Source: Polytrichum commune (lineage: Eukaryota > Streptophyta > Polytrichopsida > Polytrichales > Polytrichaceae). Taken from it: 64,000 bases of DNA. Both the position numbers and the translations under genes were made by a program. The DNA lies in the NCBI GenBank assembly GCA_950295325.1, contig OX485805.1:9300501-9364500 (forward strand), in the 5' to 3' direction. Of this stretch, positions 49,676 to 61,604 are shown piece by piece. Positions within the stretch are counted from its first letter, which is position 1. Each line of letters starts with the position of its first letter. The notes under the pieces were generated by a model, which saw nothing but the letters and a program-made list of their open reading frames with translations, made no database searches and was not told the origin of the DNA.

Positions 49676-50119
49676 GACCGATTATCTAAACCCTAAATCT
49701 TCCCGGACAATGGATTGAACTCCTACAAGTAGTCTTCACCTCCGCAATGCCTCCGAAATGCCTCCTCATTCTTTGAGAACCCCTTGAAGCGCCGCACTAT
49801 GTGCTGGGCCACCCTAAACCCAATCGGATCTTCTTCTGTGTAGATTAAGAAATCGATCATGGCTCAGTCGAATTGTTGAGCTTAAAGCTCTCCCCACCAA
49901 GCGCTAACTTATCCTAGCTTGCTACCAAAGTCCTACAAAAATGTGGTTTCGGGAGGCCATGTTCATGAAAGAAAAACTCCACAGCAAAGACAACCACTTG
50001 GGTGGTGGAGGGAGCGAAACCAAAACTAGGAGACTAGTTTAGCAACAACCAAGAGAGGTTTAGAACGTAGGGAGAAGATGGCAGTGTTAGGGGTGACATG
50101 GTTGGGCCTTAGCTTGCGC

Positions 50120-50305
50120 CGATTGAGCTACATGACCTATCTTTAGCTAGCTAATAGCTAGTTGGACTAAGCCTCAATCTAGCCATAGCTAGGCTAGCCC
50201 CACTTTTTTCAAGTACCATTTTCACCCATAAAACTCTTAGTTATTGGGTTAGCCACTAGCCCAAAAAGTCCGTGGGCTAGCGGTTGTACAAGGTTTGGAC
50301 TGTTT
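50120..50305 (+). repeat. TAGCCCA-rich foldback repeat, copy 2
   Basis: Same orientation as 49445-49675, slightly shorter, sharing 'cctcaatctagccatag' and 'gtgggctagcggttgtacaa'. The 450 bp between the copies has no recognised content. Confidence 0.6.
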
Positions 50306-52900
50306 CACAAAGGTGAAAGTTCGTTGCCTTGGGCTTCAAGGTGAGAATATTGTGAAATTCAAGCTTATTTCCTTGGGCTTGCAACTTTGTACTATTGACC
50401 TCTAAGTCTATTCATAGGCTAGAATGAATGCAATGGGACATTGTCACAACTAAGTGGGATTCCGACCTTCCAAGGCCATGTCACAAGAAATAACTATAAT
50501 ATGTGACACCCTTATATGATACTCTTCAATTTCTAGTTGGACCTTGGTAAATATAATAACATATCTAGCCTAATTAATGCATGTCAATTGATATCCATAT
50601 ACAATGTACTTTTGGTCGGTTCTCCAACTGAAGGAATGAAAACAGATCAATTATTTTGCCAACTCAACCAATTGATTTCTAACTATTTGTTGGTTCTTCC
50701 CGTTCATTGTATAGGTCAAGGGCAGTGGTGGCCCACTTCAAAGGCGGATACATAAACCGTTTAATGCAAGCGCAAGTGGTAGGAAAAACTAAGATTGCGT
50801 TGCACATAAGGCAAAGGACACCCGAGTATGAGGGGTAGATGTTGATGTTCTTGTAATCCACAGTTGGTGTGTTTGGAAAATTGCCAAAAAATCACATGAT
50901 AGCCGACTAAGTTGTTTTTTGGGATCAATGCTATCCTAGAGCATTTGCTAAGTCATTGCAGAGCTTTTGAGACAATATGAGAGACGCAATTCTAGGCACA
51001 TATACCCTAGGGCCTAGCCACACTTGCTATGTCAAGGCCGGATGGGGCAAGGAAATGACACCGTTGCGAAAAGATTTGGCCATTTAGACCATGTCTTCCC
51101 CTTTTTCTTTGGCATGGCAACGTGACTGCGTGTGCCTCTTGTTATGTCAAATGAGAAAATGGGATGAAATACAAAGCTTCATCCAACCAAGAAAAGTTGG
51201 CTATGGCACTGCTTCTAGGTCTCATCAAAATCACCATCCATCCAAATTTTCACAAATGAATCTCCATCTTGATCATTCAATTAATGAAGAGTATTCATAC
51301 GCCTCAAATATGTGAACACACCCAGATAGGGAATCCCCTTTTGTTTATGCTTCAACATATATCCTTCCCGCCCTCCAACATGCAAGCGCAAAACTCCATT
51401 TTCAAGTCCACAATATATATAGTATGCCTTCTCTCATTCTTCCAAAGTCTTGTGAAAAACTCAGTATGAAAGTGTTATTATGAACATGATCGTGCTAGGA
51501 AAATGAAAAATGACCAGGTCAATGAGTTTGGCATTCGGAGAATGTGGAATCAGTTCATTGGTTTAGAACTTTAGAACGAGACCAATGCTAAGTCAACAAT
51601 GAGCTCCAATGGCTATTGCATAACATATCAAGATGATTGAGGTTCATGGGTCATCGTCCTACTTAGTAAACAACTCAAATCATGTTAACTATGAGAATTA
51701 TACATTTTATTAATTATGTCAAGTCAAGCTGATGGTTGACTCGGGGGATGCCAGTGGACTCAGGGGAGAGTCCATCCCCCGGGTTAACAATCCAAGACCC
51801 TAAAACATTTGACATTTATTTTCAAAGTTATATGTTTCCTCACGTGACCCCTTAACCCCTAAAGGTACACATGGATGTTTTCGTCCAATTGCAATTTGCT
51901 TGAAATGTAAATGGGGTCCAAACGAAGTTATTATGGTCCAATTTTTTTCTGTGAGGGTTCATGGCATATGTAGCTTCTTTGTATTCAATTTGAGCAAAAA
52001 AATCAACAAAAAACTAGACATATGAAAATAAATCACAAATGTGTTGAAAAAGGTTACACAAACATTTTTCTCAACAACACTCCAATGGAATCCCAAAAAT
52101 TTGAAAGGAAGAGGGTCCCTAATGCTCAAAACTCATATCCTAGGAAACACATGCTATAGGTTAGGTCTCATAGAAGATTTCCATGGAATCAAAGCTTCAT
52201 TTGGGCTTCATATTGTCCAAATATAGATTTGTTTGCATTTTCACTTTCATAAATCGTAGGCTATGCATGCTTCATCACGCTTGCATGGAACTTTGCCATA
52301 TTTATCACAACCGTGAATATGCTTGGCACCAAAAAGCTTTTCTCAAACGTTTTAGTTTTTGTAGAGTAAATTTCAAATCGTTACTCCAAGTGTTGTTTTT
52401 TCCCCACAACTTGTAAATCTAGAAGGTAATGTACAAAACGATTATGCGCTTCAAGTGTTGATGACGTCGGTGGCTGCAAGGAAGTGAGTTTGGTGCCCGC
52501 AGTGTTAGTTGAAGTGCACTAATATGTGTGATTAGGTTGCCTTCGTGACTAGGTTGCCTCTTTACTTATGCAAATTACTTTGGGGCAAAACAAATCACAA
52601 ACTTACAAATTTGGTAAGCCATTCGTTACATAACAACCACAGTAAAATAAATCATGATTTTACTTTGTTTTTGTGGTAATAAATATTCAAAGTTATGTGG
52701 AACTTGGATAAATTAGCATGGGACAATCTAATTGCACGTACGAGTGTAGTTACTTGTGCAATCTTATCATTCAATTCTAGAAACTCCCGATCCTCATTTG
52801 TCACTTGTTGAGGGGTCAAGTGGCTTGTAATGCAAGTGTGATTCTTGTTAACCCTTCACATACCAAGAGGTTCAATGGACATCCCAAAACATATTGTTTG
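50306..52900. other. Gene-poor spacer
   Basis: No gene, RNA gene or clear mobile element. A local inverted pair (GACTCGGGGGATG / CATCCCCCGGGTT) lies at about 51738-51785 and resembles words near 62870. Confidence 0.35.
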
Positions 52901-55900
52901 AATATCTAGGGGACAATAGAGAGATAGAGACGCCGGCCCATTTCAGGGCAAACATACATGTGAGCCAAAATTTTGGCCAATTAGTTTAACAATGGGCAGA
53001 TAGTTAAGCCCGGATGAAGACTCATTCGAGTTGATGAAAATAGTTAAACTATAGGCTAGCAGGGTAGTTACAACTATAGGCGTGGCCATAGGTGGCCCTA
53101 GACGGTTGAGGAAACTATTGCCTTCCCCGCTGAGCTAAGAGGGTTGGCGAGAGGGAAGGAGGTAGACAATCTTTGATTATTGTTGAGCGCAGAGAAGAAA
53201 CTATAGGTTGATCTCCCTCAGCATTGAGATCGGGCGAGGATATAGTGAAACCATTTTTTGTTTTGGAAATAACACGCGGGTTATCCTATTCTGTGAAAGT
53301 ATATTGTTATTCGGAAATGAAAGTTAATTGAAGAACTATAATTCAATTGAACCATCTTCAGCTTTGAATGAGCAATATGAATTGTGGAACTATTGACCGG
53401 TGTTGAAGCCGCATTCAATTGAGTGAGAGATTGCAAGCGAGGTTGTGCATTGTGAGCGAGTGAGAGTATTAATTTGAGTGTAATTGAACGAAGCAAAGCG
53501 TGAGACATAATTGATAAGAAGAATGCGATAAAACTATTGTCTATAGTTGGGATTGCAAATGGTTGAGTCTGAAAGTGCAAATGAGATTAATTGAGTGTAA
53601 ATTGCGGAGAGCAATGAGAGGGTGAAAAGAGAGCCGAATGAGTAGAAGTTGAGCGAGTGAGAGTTCAAACAATTGGAGAAAGTTGTGTGCAAGATAACTA
53701 TCATCTGCGAGAGAAAATCTAAATAAAGAATAAAATAGGATTGGGAAAGTCTCTTGATGGTATGAGAGAGAGTTCAGAGTAAGAATGAAAAAGAACTATA
53801 TTCTAAACAGAGTAAGGAATTGAATCACTTGAGAGCCAACAAACTAATATCATTTGATGAGCAAGAATAAGTGTAAAACTATGAGCGCAAAGACCGAAAG
53901 ATCATAGTTGAACTATCATCGGCTTGAGTGAGTAGAGAGGATGTGTGAGTGAGACCGAGGGTAGGAAATATAAGTAACGTTAGTTGAAATTGAGAGAAAG
54001 CATGTGCAAGTGAAGTAAAGATGACCCCATAGAGAGAGAGGATAACCCTGAGAGAGGGAGGAATCTGGAAGGCCAAGAGGCAAACTGGGGATGAACTATT
54101 GGCTATAGTTGAGGCCTATAATAGGTAATGTAGGGAAGATGAACGGCCAAGTATCAGTTCGTGAAGTGAAGTGATTGATTATAGTTGAAACCTGTGATAG
54201 GCATGAATAAAGAGAAGAGCAAACAGTTCAGCTGAGTGTGAGCCCAAAACTGTGCCCACATGCCCTCTTAATCGTTGAGAAAGATAAAATTAAGCAATTG
54301 GGTTTAATGAGTCGTTAAAAGAGGCAAGCTAAGAGATGCAATTAAAGTTTAGTGGGTAATTGAGATAGATAGGAGTAGTCTAGTCAGTTGGGGGATTCAA
54401 GTTAATTATGTGAAAAGACTCAAAAACAATTAGTTAGTTCAGTTGCATGTGGGAAAAATTCTGGTCGAACTGACTTTAGGTTCGGGTTAATGTTAGCCAG
54501 GCCGGAATTATTAGCTAGTTTAGGCTGGGGTGTTGTTTGTATTAGGGGAGGGTGCTGCTTTTGAATTCGGATTAGATGCTGGATTTCCGCGAGCAGCGGG
54601 AAGGGGCCTGGAGACAGGAGGCCAACCCTCTTGCGAAGGAGGTCCAGGGGAAAGAGGGCGGCACATAACGGAGAGCAACGGTGCGGTGGAATGCGGCAGA
54701 ATGTAGGTAGAAAGGCCATGGCTTCCGATTAGGGGAGCACAACAAAACATGCAGGGAGTTGTTCGATTGGGAAGCAAGCCCAACAAGAGCTTGTAGCCGA
54801 GATCAGAAAGTGAACATGAGGCCCAAGCAAGGATTTGCTTCAATTGTCGGAGTGGACATTTGAAGTTAGCTCGCAGAGTAGGGCGGGAAGATTGACAAGG
54901 GCGGCGAGAGAGCAAAAGGCGAACGACAGAGTGATTCCGCAATTGTCGTTGTTGCTTCCCTTTGAATTGATGGGTCAACGTGGGAGGGATGAGCATTGCT
55001 GGCGGAAGAGGCATGCGGCATTTGAGAGCATGCATCAGAGCACAGGGAACGACGAGGACGAAGGAATCACCCTCCACAGCATGAATCAGCGTGGAATCCA
55101 GAAACCTCTAACGGCGGTTATTAGCTTGGCTCTTCCGGCAGATGAGGTTGTAAACCCATCACTGGATTCAGGGACATCAGCACCCAGAGGGTGAAGCTGG
55201 GACTTGGGTTGTGGGAGTGGATTGAGAACTGAGGTTGTTGAGGGACTCCGGTAGTTCACCCGTTTCGATGGTGCCAATACCGTTATTCCTTTCGAACTGG
55301 GCGCAGTAGAGCACATGTACGTGAGGTTGCAGGTGGCCGAGAGAACGCAGAAGCTTGCTGCGACAGGGATCCAAGGAGCTGTGTAAATCCAGAATGCTTG
55401 AAGATCATTGCTTGTTGATCCAGCTTACGTGGCTGCCGGGAGCTCGTTGCTGAGGCACAGGTGTGAGGTTGCTGGAACTGAGGAAGGGAGATATAGGCTG
55501 CCGAGGGAAGGACAGAGGAGGAGGCCACATCAAGGAGTAAGTTGCCAGTAATTTGAAAGAACAGGGGAGGGCTCTCTCTCTGGGCAGGAGGTGAACCGAG
55601 TTGCTACCATACTTTGAGAGTTACATTTTTATTAAACCTAGGGATTAGTGATTGTGAGTGTGGATTGCCAAATAGGAGACTAACTGGGTTTTGATTAGAC
55701 TGGTAGGTGGTTGATTAATAAGCACAAGTAAGCCAAATGTATAATTGGTGTCATTTGGGTGCTATTAGAACAATGCTAGCATGAGTTGATTAAGCATAGT
55801 TGTAGGAAGAGCTTAAGGGTGGGTGTTGATGTCTATTGAACAAGTGTGGGTGGTAATGACCACAGTGGTATAGAGTATTTCTCAATACTTGAACCTTGCT

Positions 55901-56047
55901 CTATTTGAATAAAAGATGTATGTTGACATTGTTACTGTGGAGCATTGGGTGAGGAGTTCACTGGCTGAGCGAGGCCATTCAAGCACATGTGAGCCATAGG
56001 CTCTCACCCGGACTACGACTCATAAGGGTGGGGGTTTGTGGCTGACA
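52900..56047. mobile_element. Probable LTR and flank of a Ty3/gypsy fossil
   Basis: A purine-rich, gene-free stretch that ends near 56047, just before a TGGTGCGTCCACCGGGAG word that looks like a primer-binding site, followed 1.1 kb later by a gag part. By position it contains the 5' LTR, but its left end was not found. Open frames at 54420-55528 on both strands show no domain. Assignment rests on context only. Confidence 0.35.
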
Positions 56048-57862
56048 TAAATGGTGCGTCCACCGGGAGAGAAGCGGGATTAGGAAATCGAAGCTTGGAG
56101 GCACAAACTTGAGGGTGAGGGAGGAGCACTGGTGCGAGGTAAGAACCTCATTTGGGTTTTGATTTTTGTCATTGGCTAGGTTAATTGAATTTCATTTATT
56201 TTCCTTGGAATGGATTGTTATTTCATTTAGACATTTTGTTCTTGAGGAAGGAGCGCGGCTTGAGGTAATGTCCTAAACCTTCTCGGGATGGCATAAGGAT
56301 ATCACACCAATAGGACGATTGTTAGTTCACTAAAATTTAGAGGGATAATTAATTTTAGGAAGAATCAACTTGGACACTCACCTTGGGGTGAGTTTCCAAG
56401 TTATGATCTTGGGGAGTCAATGTTTTTAAAGTTAGGATTTGTTTGGTTAGGCAAGTGTTAGGTTGTTGAGTCAAGTTTGAATCACGGTCGAGGGCAAGTG
56501 CTAACTTGCAGGGGAAGAACAAATTGCTTAAGGTATGATATTCTTCAATATGAATTTGTTAATTAATTAAGGAATGATTTTAGTAACTGTTTTTGTCGTT
56601 ATCCAGTGAAGAGGGCAATTCCTTAGTTGGAGCATAGTGTAGAAGACAAGAGGGTGAAGCCTCAGTCTTCGGCATAGTGCACAACGAAGGTCAACCCCTT
56701 ACATGTGGTATTGTGGCGAGTGTCAATTGGAAGGCGGGTTCGAAGGTGATTCTTCGATCCAACTGAATGTTGATGTGAGCATGCCTATCCCATGTTTGGG
56801 ATTGTTCACTTAAGTGGGCTTGCAAGTTCTTTTTTTCCTTACCTCCTTAAAATTTAATCCACGCCCAGATAAGTGAAAATGTTGAAGAGTAGAAGTATCA
56901 AGGGTTATTGCTTGGTCAAGTAAGGGTTGATCGAATGTGCGGGGAATGCAAGGTAAGACTTGATCTCACAAACCTAAATTAGATTTAGGATTAGGGAGTA
57001 GTACACTCAAGAAAAAAATGTCTAGAATTTGTGAAACTATGGAAGATGTGGAAGTTAGACTAGAGAGTTGTTTGAACGTGGGATCCACTATTAGTCTAGT
57101 GTTAGAAAATTTAGAGGTACATACTTAACGTGAGGAGGAAGCTACTCCTTCCAAGTTGAGTGGCGATACATCGATAGAAAATAACACAGTTATGGAAGAG
57201 ATCCCTGTAGAAGTTGATAGGGGAATAGGAGTAGACACACCAGTCACCATGGCTCAGGAAGGAGACAAAGGAGTTTATCCTCCCAATCCACCCATCGATC
57301 CATTGGTGAGGCCGAGAGGTCTTCCAATTTTAGTTCCATAGAACTTGGCCGCGGTGGACATGCCATCTTACCTCCCTAAGTTTTGGGGAACCAAAGATGA
57401 GGACCCCTCGAGGCACATGGAGAGGTATATTGAGAGGTTGGCTAGTTCTCTTATTACGGATCCAGGATATTTCTTGGTGTGGTTTCCTACCACACTAGAT
57501 GGTGAGGCTTATGAGTGGTATAGAGACCATGCAGAGGGTCATTTTAGAAGATGGGATCAAATGCAAAGGGAGCTCTTGAATGAATTTAGACCAGAGGTAG
57601 GTCAGAACACCGCGTTGAAGGCATTGACTTCGTTGAAACAAGGAAGAGAAGAGGAAATCTTGGCATATATTAGAAGGTTTGATTTGGTGTGTACACGCTT
57701 CGTGGGCACAATGCTCAATGATGATACACTGAAACAATTATTCATTCAATGATTCTTTAAGGCATACACTATTAGATGTGTGCTAGAAAGAAACCCTCAG
57801 ACTTTAGCGGATGCTAAGGTGGCAGCTAGGGAGATGGAGACTATAGACAAGAATTACGAGCA
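56048..57862 (+). mobile_element. Ty3/gypsy retrotransposon fossil: leader and gag part
   Basis: The stretch 57345-57752 encodes a Retrotrans_gag-type (PF03732) capsid core, with LVWFPTTLDGEAYEWYRDH and LLNEFRPEVGQNTALKAL as landmarks. No protease, reverse transcriptase, RNase H or integrase follows: the sequence changes character at about 57862. It is therefore a truncated, broken copy. Its gag part is readable over about 135 codons, which suggests moderate age. A 3' LTR was not found in the window. Confidence 0.8.
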
Positions 57863-58110
57863 GGGTTGTCTATTGCGACGTCATGACGGTGTCGTGCCGT
57901 CATGTCGTGTCGTGTCGTGACGGACCCCTCCGTCACGACACAATAGGGTCCACGTAGGGTTAACATAGGGTGAATGGACTAGGGTGGGTAAAATACTTAC
58001 CTTCTTGCCAATGTGGCGTCCTATGTGGCAGAAAACGCCGACGTGGATGTGCATATTTCCCTTGCCAAGTAAACCATTTTGCCATTGTGTTTATCATTCT
58101 GTTAAAATCA
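57862..58110. repeat. CAGGGTTGTC-edged insertion with GTCGTGACGG words
   Basis: It begins 'cagggttgtctattgcgacg' where the gag part stops, and holds repeated GTCGTG words and a perfect hairpin: arms 57912-57924 and 57929-57941 (GTGTCGTGACGGA), loop CCCC. A CAGGGTTG(T) start is typical of hAT-type ends, but no partner end was found. Confidence 0.4.
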
Positions 58111-58135
58111 AAGTAGAAAAATATGACTAAGGAGG

Positions 58136-58445
58136 GTGTGGGGCGGACGGGGGCGGACGGGGGAGGGGGGTGCAGCGGACGGCGGAGGGGGGTGGAGTGG
58201 ACGGACGGGGGGGTGGAGCGGACGGATGGGGGGTGGAGCGGACGGACGGGGAGGGGGGTGGAGCGGACGGACGGGGGGGGTGGAGCGGACGGACGGGGAG
58301 GGGGGTGGAGCGGACGGGGGTGGGGCGTGGGGCGGACGGAGGGGGGTGGAACAGACGGGGGTGGAACGGACGGGGGTGGGGGTGGAGCGGATGGGGGAGG
58401 GGGGGAAGCGGACGGAGGGGGGTCGAGCGGATGGGGGTTGGGAAC
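58136..58445. repeat. G-rich minisatellite, GGAGCGGACGG units (3' side of kinase gene)
   Basis: Irregular units of about 20-30 bp built from GGTGGAGCGGACGGACGGGG. G runs of 4-8 bases recur every few bases on the plus strand, so G-quadruplex formation is possible. All long open frames over it are by-products of the repeat. It shares the GCGGACGGG core with 61075-61430. Confidence 0.85.
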
Positions 58446-58657
58446 GGGGGCATACCAAAATTAGAATAAATATAGGTAACTGCATTTTGGCAAGACATAT
58501 CACAAACAACTATAGTTAACTTGAACTTAGCACATGGATGTGATAACAACGATGTGAAAGAACGATGTGGCCTCACGAGAGGCGAGAACCTTGGTTAGCC
58601 TCCCAGAGACTTCTTCTCGATTATGGAGCAAAAGCCTCATGGAGTATGAACATTGCA

Positions 58658-60756
58658 CTAAGATCCATAAACCTCATACAATATACAAGTTTTGTATGAA
58701 AAAATGATGGCTTTATTTACATCTCCAACGGTTACAAAATTGGTATGATTCAAAATTGCTGCAAAAAAAACAAATGCAGTGTCACGGAAGCACATTGTCG
58801 GGTTAACCATGTTGTATGGAGGGGACTTCAACATGTTCACTACGTGTGTGATGGTTGACCTTTCCGCTGGATTGGTCTTCGTCAATGAATCCAATGCTAA
58901 CTCAAACCGCATCTTCAAGCCATTTGGATCACTGTTTAGCTGAAACAAGGGGGAAGTCGAATCCTTGGCATAAATCTTCCTTGCCAAAGCACCCACTAAG
59001 AAGCACTCCGAGAGAAACGTGTGCCTATGTTTCCGAGCCATCCTCACCGGAGAGGTGGATGTTCCACGTTGTCCTCGTACATGGAATAATTTTGGACCAG
59101 CATAGTTGTATTTTGCTTTGTGCTTGTTCATCTCATCCACTGAATCTCTTCCATAGTTGGAGGGTGCGTCTTCATCTCCCCAGGATGCCATGCCCCAATC
59201 ACATACACCAATATAAACCGTGTTATCACGATCTTGTGGGAAATGCAGCATGACATTGTTGGGATTAAGGTCATTGTGCAACACGTCATGCTTATGCACT
59301 ACATCCACAATGCACATTAGAGCCCATGCCAAATAAGCTCGATGCCTTCGATATACCACCAACCGTTTCCGTGCTTCAAAGTCTGGCCCAGGCATTTGAA
59401 GGATTGTGCGCTCGTGGGTTTCCGGAACGCTGAAGTCATAGACCCTCATGTTCTTCAAGGAGCCTCCATTCCACCACATTGAATAGGATTCGTATGTTTT
59501 CATATTGAGGTATTGTAGCTTGATTACCCCAGGATGATCTACTGGACACGCCAATGCTTCAACTGAACGCTCCTTTCGGTTCTCCAGACTATTCGTGGCC
59601 TTCATGGTTTTCCCAGCCCACTCTATCCAGCTAGGGATGAATGATGCTCCATGAATTATGACTCTCCGCACCACTCCAAAGGTCCCTTGGAAGATTTCCT
59701 TATCCAAGGCTTTGATCTCTGCATTCCTAGGCAACCATATGACACCCTGCCAGCCCTGAGTGGCAATGTTGTCTGCCATCTGCATGTCAATAAAAATGGG
59801 AAGGTTGCGGGCGGATGTTCCTTTTGCTGCTATTACGCCTCTTTTCCAATTCTCTAGCTTCATGTACAGCTCGGACTTCCTGCCACTACTATTTCCCTCG
59901 CCAGGATGCAGAGCATCATATGCCATTGTAGATTGTAGATTGTAGATTTGCCATTGTAGATTGTAGATTGTAGATTGTAGATATGCCATTGTGGATTGTA
60001 GATTGCTTCCCTGGCTTGTTGTTCAATCCAGGTGTCCCAATCGCTCATGCCCCTAGCTTCTTCAAACTCCGCTCCAGCCGTGGCTTCCGTGAGAATAAGC
60101 ATCAAATCGTTCCTCACCAACTCTAAACCCTTTGTACCATCATTGAGGTATTTTTTTTCCAAATAAACCATGTTGTTATTTCTAAACCACTCCAACAGCA
60201 CGACCCTACAATGGTTTCGAGCCTCATCGATCCGCGGGTCGCGTTTGCCTCTATTTTTCTTTTTCCTCGATTGCGAACCTGATACCGCGGACCCCTCCTC
60301 CGTCCCTTCCGAAACTGTTGGGCGTTTCTGTCCCCGTCTTTCACCATGCTCCGAACCCTGAGGTACATCACGTGCAGGGCTCTCCGGTCTTGATGTCTGC
60401 CGTGTCGGAGATCGTGGTGGCACGGACTCACCACGAGTGGTTGCATTTATATCTGTGGAACTGCCTGAGCTTGGTCCCCTTCCTGTTCTCCCTCTATGGC
60501 CACTGTTTCCCCGACTCCCACGTGTTCCACGTGTTCCACGGCTTCCACGTGTTTGGTTGCCTCCTGAATGACCAACAACAAAGAACTCTTCGCCAAACCG
60601 AAAAGGATCTGGACGTGGGGGACGGGCTGTAGTACTTCCACTTCCGGCATCGTTTCCCGTACCCTCTCCAGTATACGCAGATGGAGTGCGTTGGAGCCAA
60701 GCACGGTGCACCCTCGTATCCTCGTCTTGGTAAGGAGCAATGTCCTCCCCCTCCAT
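58658..60756 (-). CDS. Protein-kinase-like gene with HND/DWG motifs, split in two frames at a short repeat
   Basis: The upstream part starts at ATG 60756 and is open to 59860 (298 codons): a low-complexity G/R/T/S-rich region with GTRGTRGSRG runs, a basic KKKNRGKRDPR block and a predicted helical segment (ARNHCRVVLLEWFRNNN). The downstream part, 59989-58658, holds a kinase fold: QGTFGVV loop (about 101-107), lysine in WAGKTMK (127), catalytic HNDLNPNN (238-245, in place of HRD..N) and DWG (264-266, in place of DFG). The metal and catalytic residues are kept, so activity is possible. The two parts lie in different frames and meet in a CTACAAT-type repeat at 59930-60005 that encodes YNLQSTIYNLQW. 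No intron explains the shift. It is probably one gene broken by repeat expansion, or two genes. The family is not one I can name; function unknown. Confidence 0.7.
59928..60007 (-). repeat. Short tandem repeat inside the kinase-like gene
   Basis: Units of 10-11 bases (TTGTAGATTG on the plus strand) with ATTGCCATTG-like interruptions, about seven copies. Unit lengths not divisible by three change the frame with copy number. It lies between the low-complexity N-terminal part and the kinase fold. Confidence 0.85.
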
Positions 60757-60959
60757 CGTGGAAAAAACCGCGTGAGTGAGTGAATGTAGAAATGAGTGAG
60801 TGAATGTAGAAATCAGCAAGTGAATCTGGAAAAAAAATTGCGAGGGTTCCCCAACAATTTGCCCTGCCCTCCCAAACCCCCTGAGACCCGCGCAGTGCCG
60901 CTGTCCTTGGGACGGCAACAAGGTCTCGGGTCCCTTTGTGGTGGGAGGAGAGGAAAGTG

Positions 60960-61440
60960 AGGGGAACTAAAGCCCCACGGCTTTATATAGGCAAAGGGGT
61001 GCACAATCATTATGGGATCCCGGTCGGATTTGACATGGGGCACGAAAAGGACGTATGGGGAACGTGGGAACGTGGGAACGTGGGGGCGGACGGAGGGAAC
61101 GAGGGGGCGGACTGAGGGGAACTCGGGAGGGAACTCGGGCGGACAGAAGGGAACGGAGCGCGGACGGGAGGGAATGTGGGGCGGACGGGAGGGAACATAG
61201 GGCGGACGGGAGGGGAATGCGGGACGGACGGGAGGGGAACGTGGGGCGGACGGGAGGGGAACGCGGGGCGGACGGGAGGGGAACGGGTGGCGGACGGGAG
61301 GGGAACGCGGTAGGGAACGAGGGTGGACGGAAGGGAACGGGAGGGAACGTGAACGCACGGAGGGGAACGTGGAGCGGACGGGTGGGGAACGTGAGGCGGA
61401 CGGGAGGGAACGGGGTTGAAGGGGGGCAGGGGAACAATGT
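60960..61440. repeat. G-rich minisatellite, GGGAACG-GGCGGACGGGAG units (5' side of kinase gene)
   Basis: Units of about 23 bp (GGGGCGGACGGGAGGGGAAC) repeat some fifteen times from 61075 to 61430, with looser copies before. It covers the expected promoter of the minus-strand kinase-like gene. On the gene's sense strand it is C-rich. The core GCGGACGGG is shared with 58136-58445. Long open frames over it are artefacts of the repeat. Confidence 0.85.
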
Positions 61441-61604
61441 GGAATTGCGGCCATGTATTTTCTGGCAGTAATATTATTGCATATTCATGTAGAGGACTTC
61501 ATTACCTAGCCATGGATACCAAGAACTCATTTTTTGGACTTCATATGAATTTTTGAGAGCCAAAAAACGGACACTATGTCTAAACTTTAAAAAAAAAATG
61601 TAAA

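Noticed and set aside
54420-55528. Open frames of 80-185 codons on both strands
   Set aside because: No domain, no splice pattern and frames overlap on both strands; the region is more likely LTR or flank of the gypsy fossil.
58108-58576. Pro/Ser-Thr-rich and Gly-rich proteins over 58108-58576
   Set aside because: They are translations of a G-rich minisatellite in several frames at once; every frame is open because of the repeat.
60813-61471. Pro/Ser-rich open frames of up to 213 codons upstream of the kinase-like gene
   Set aside because: They follow the 23-bp G-rich repeat and are open in many frames on both strands.
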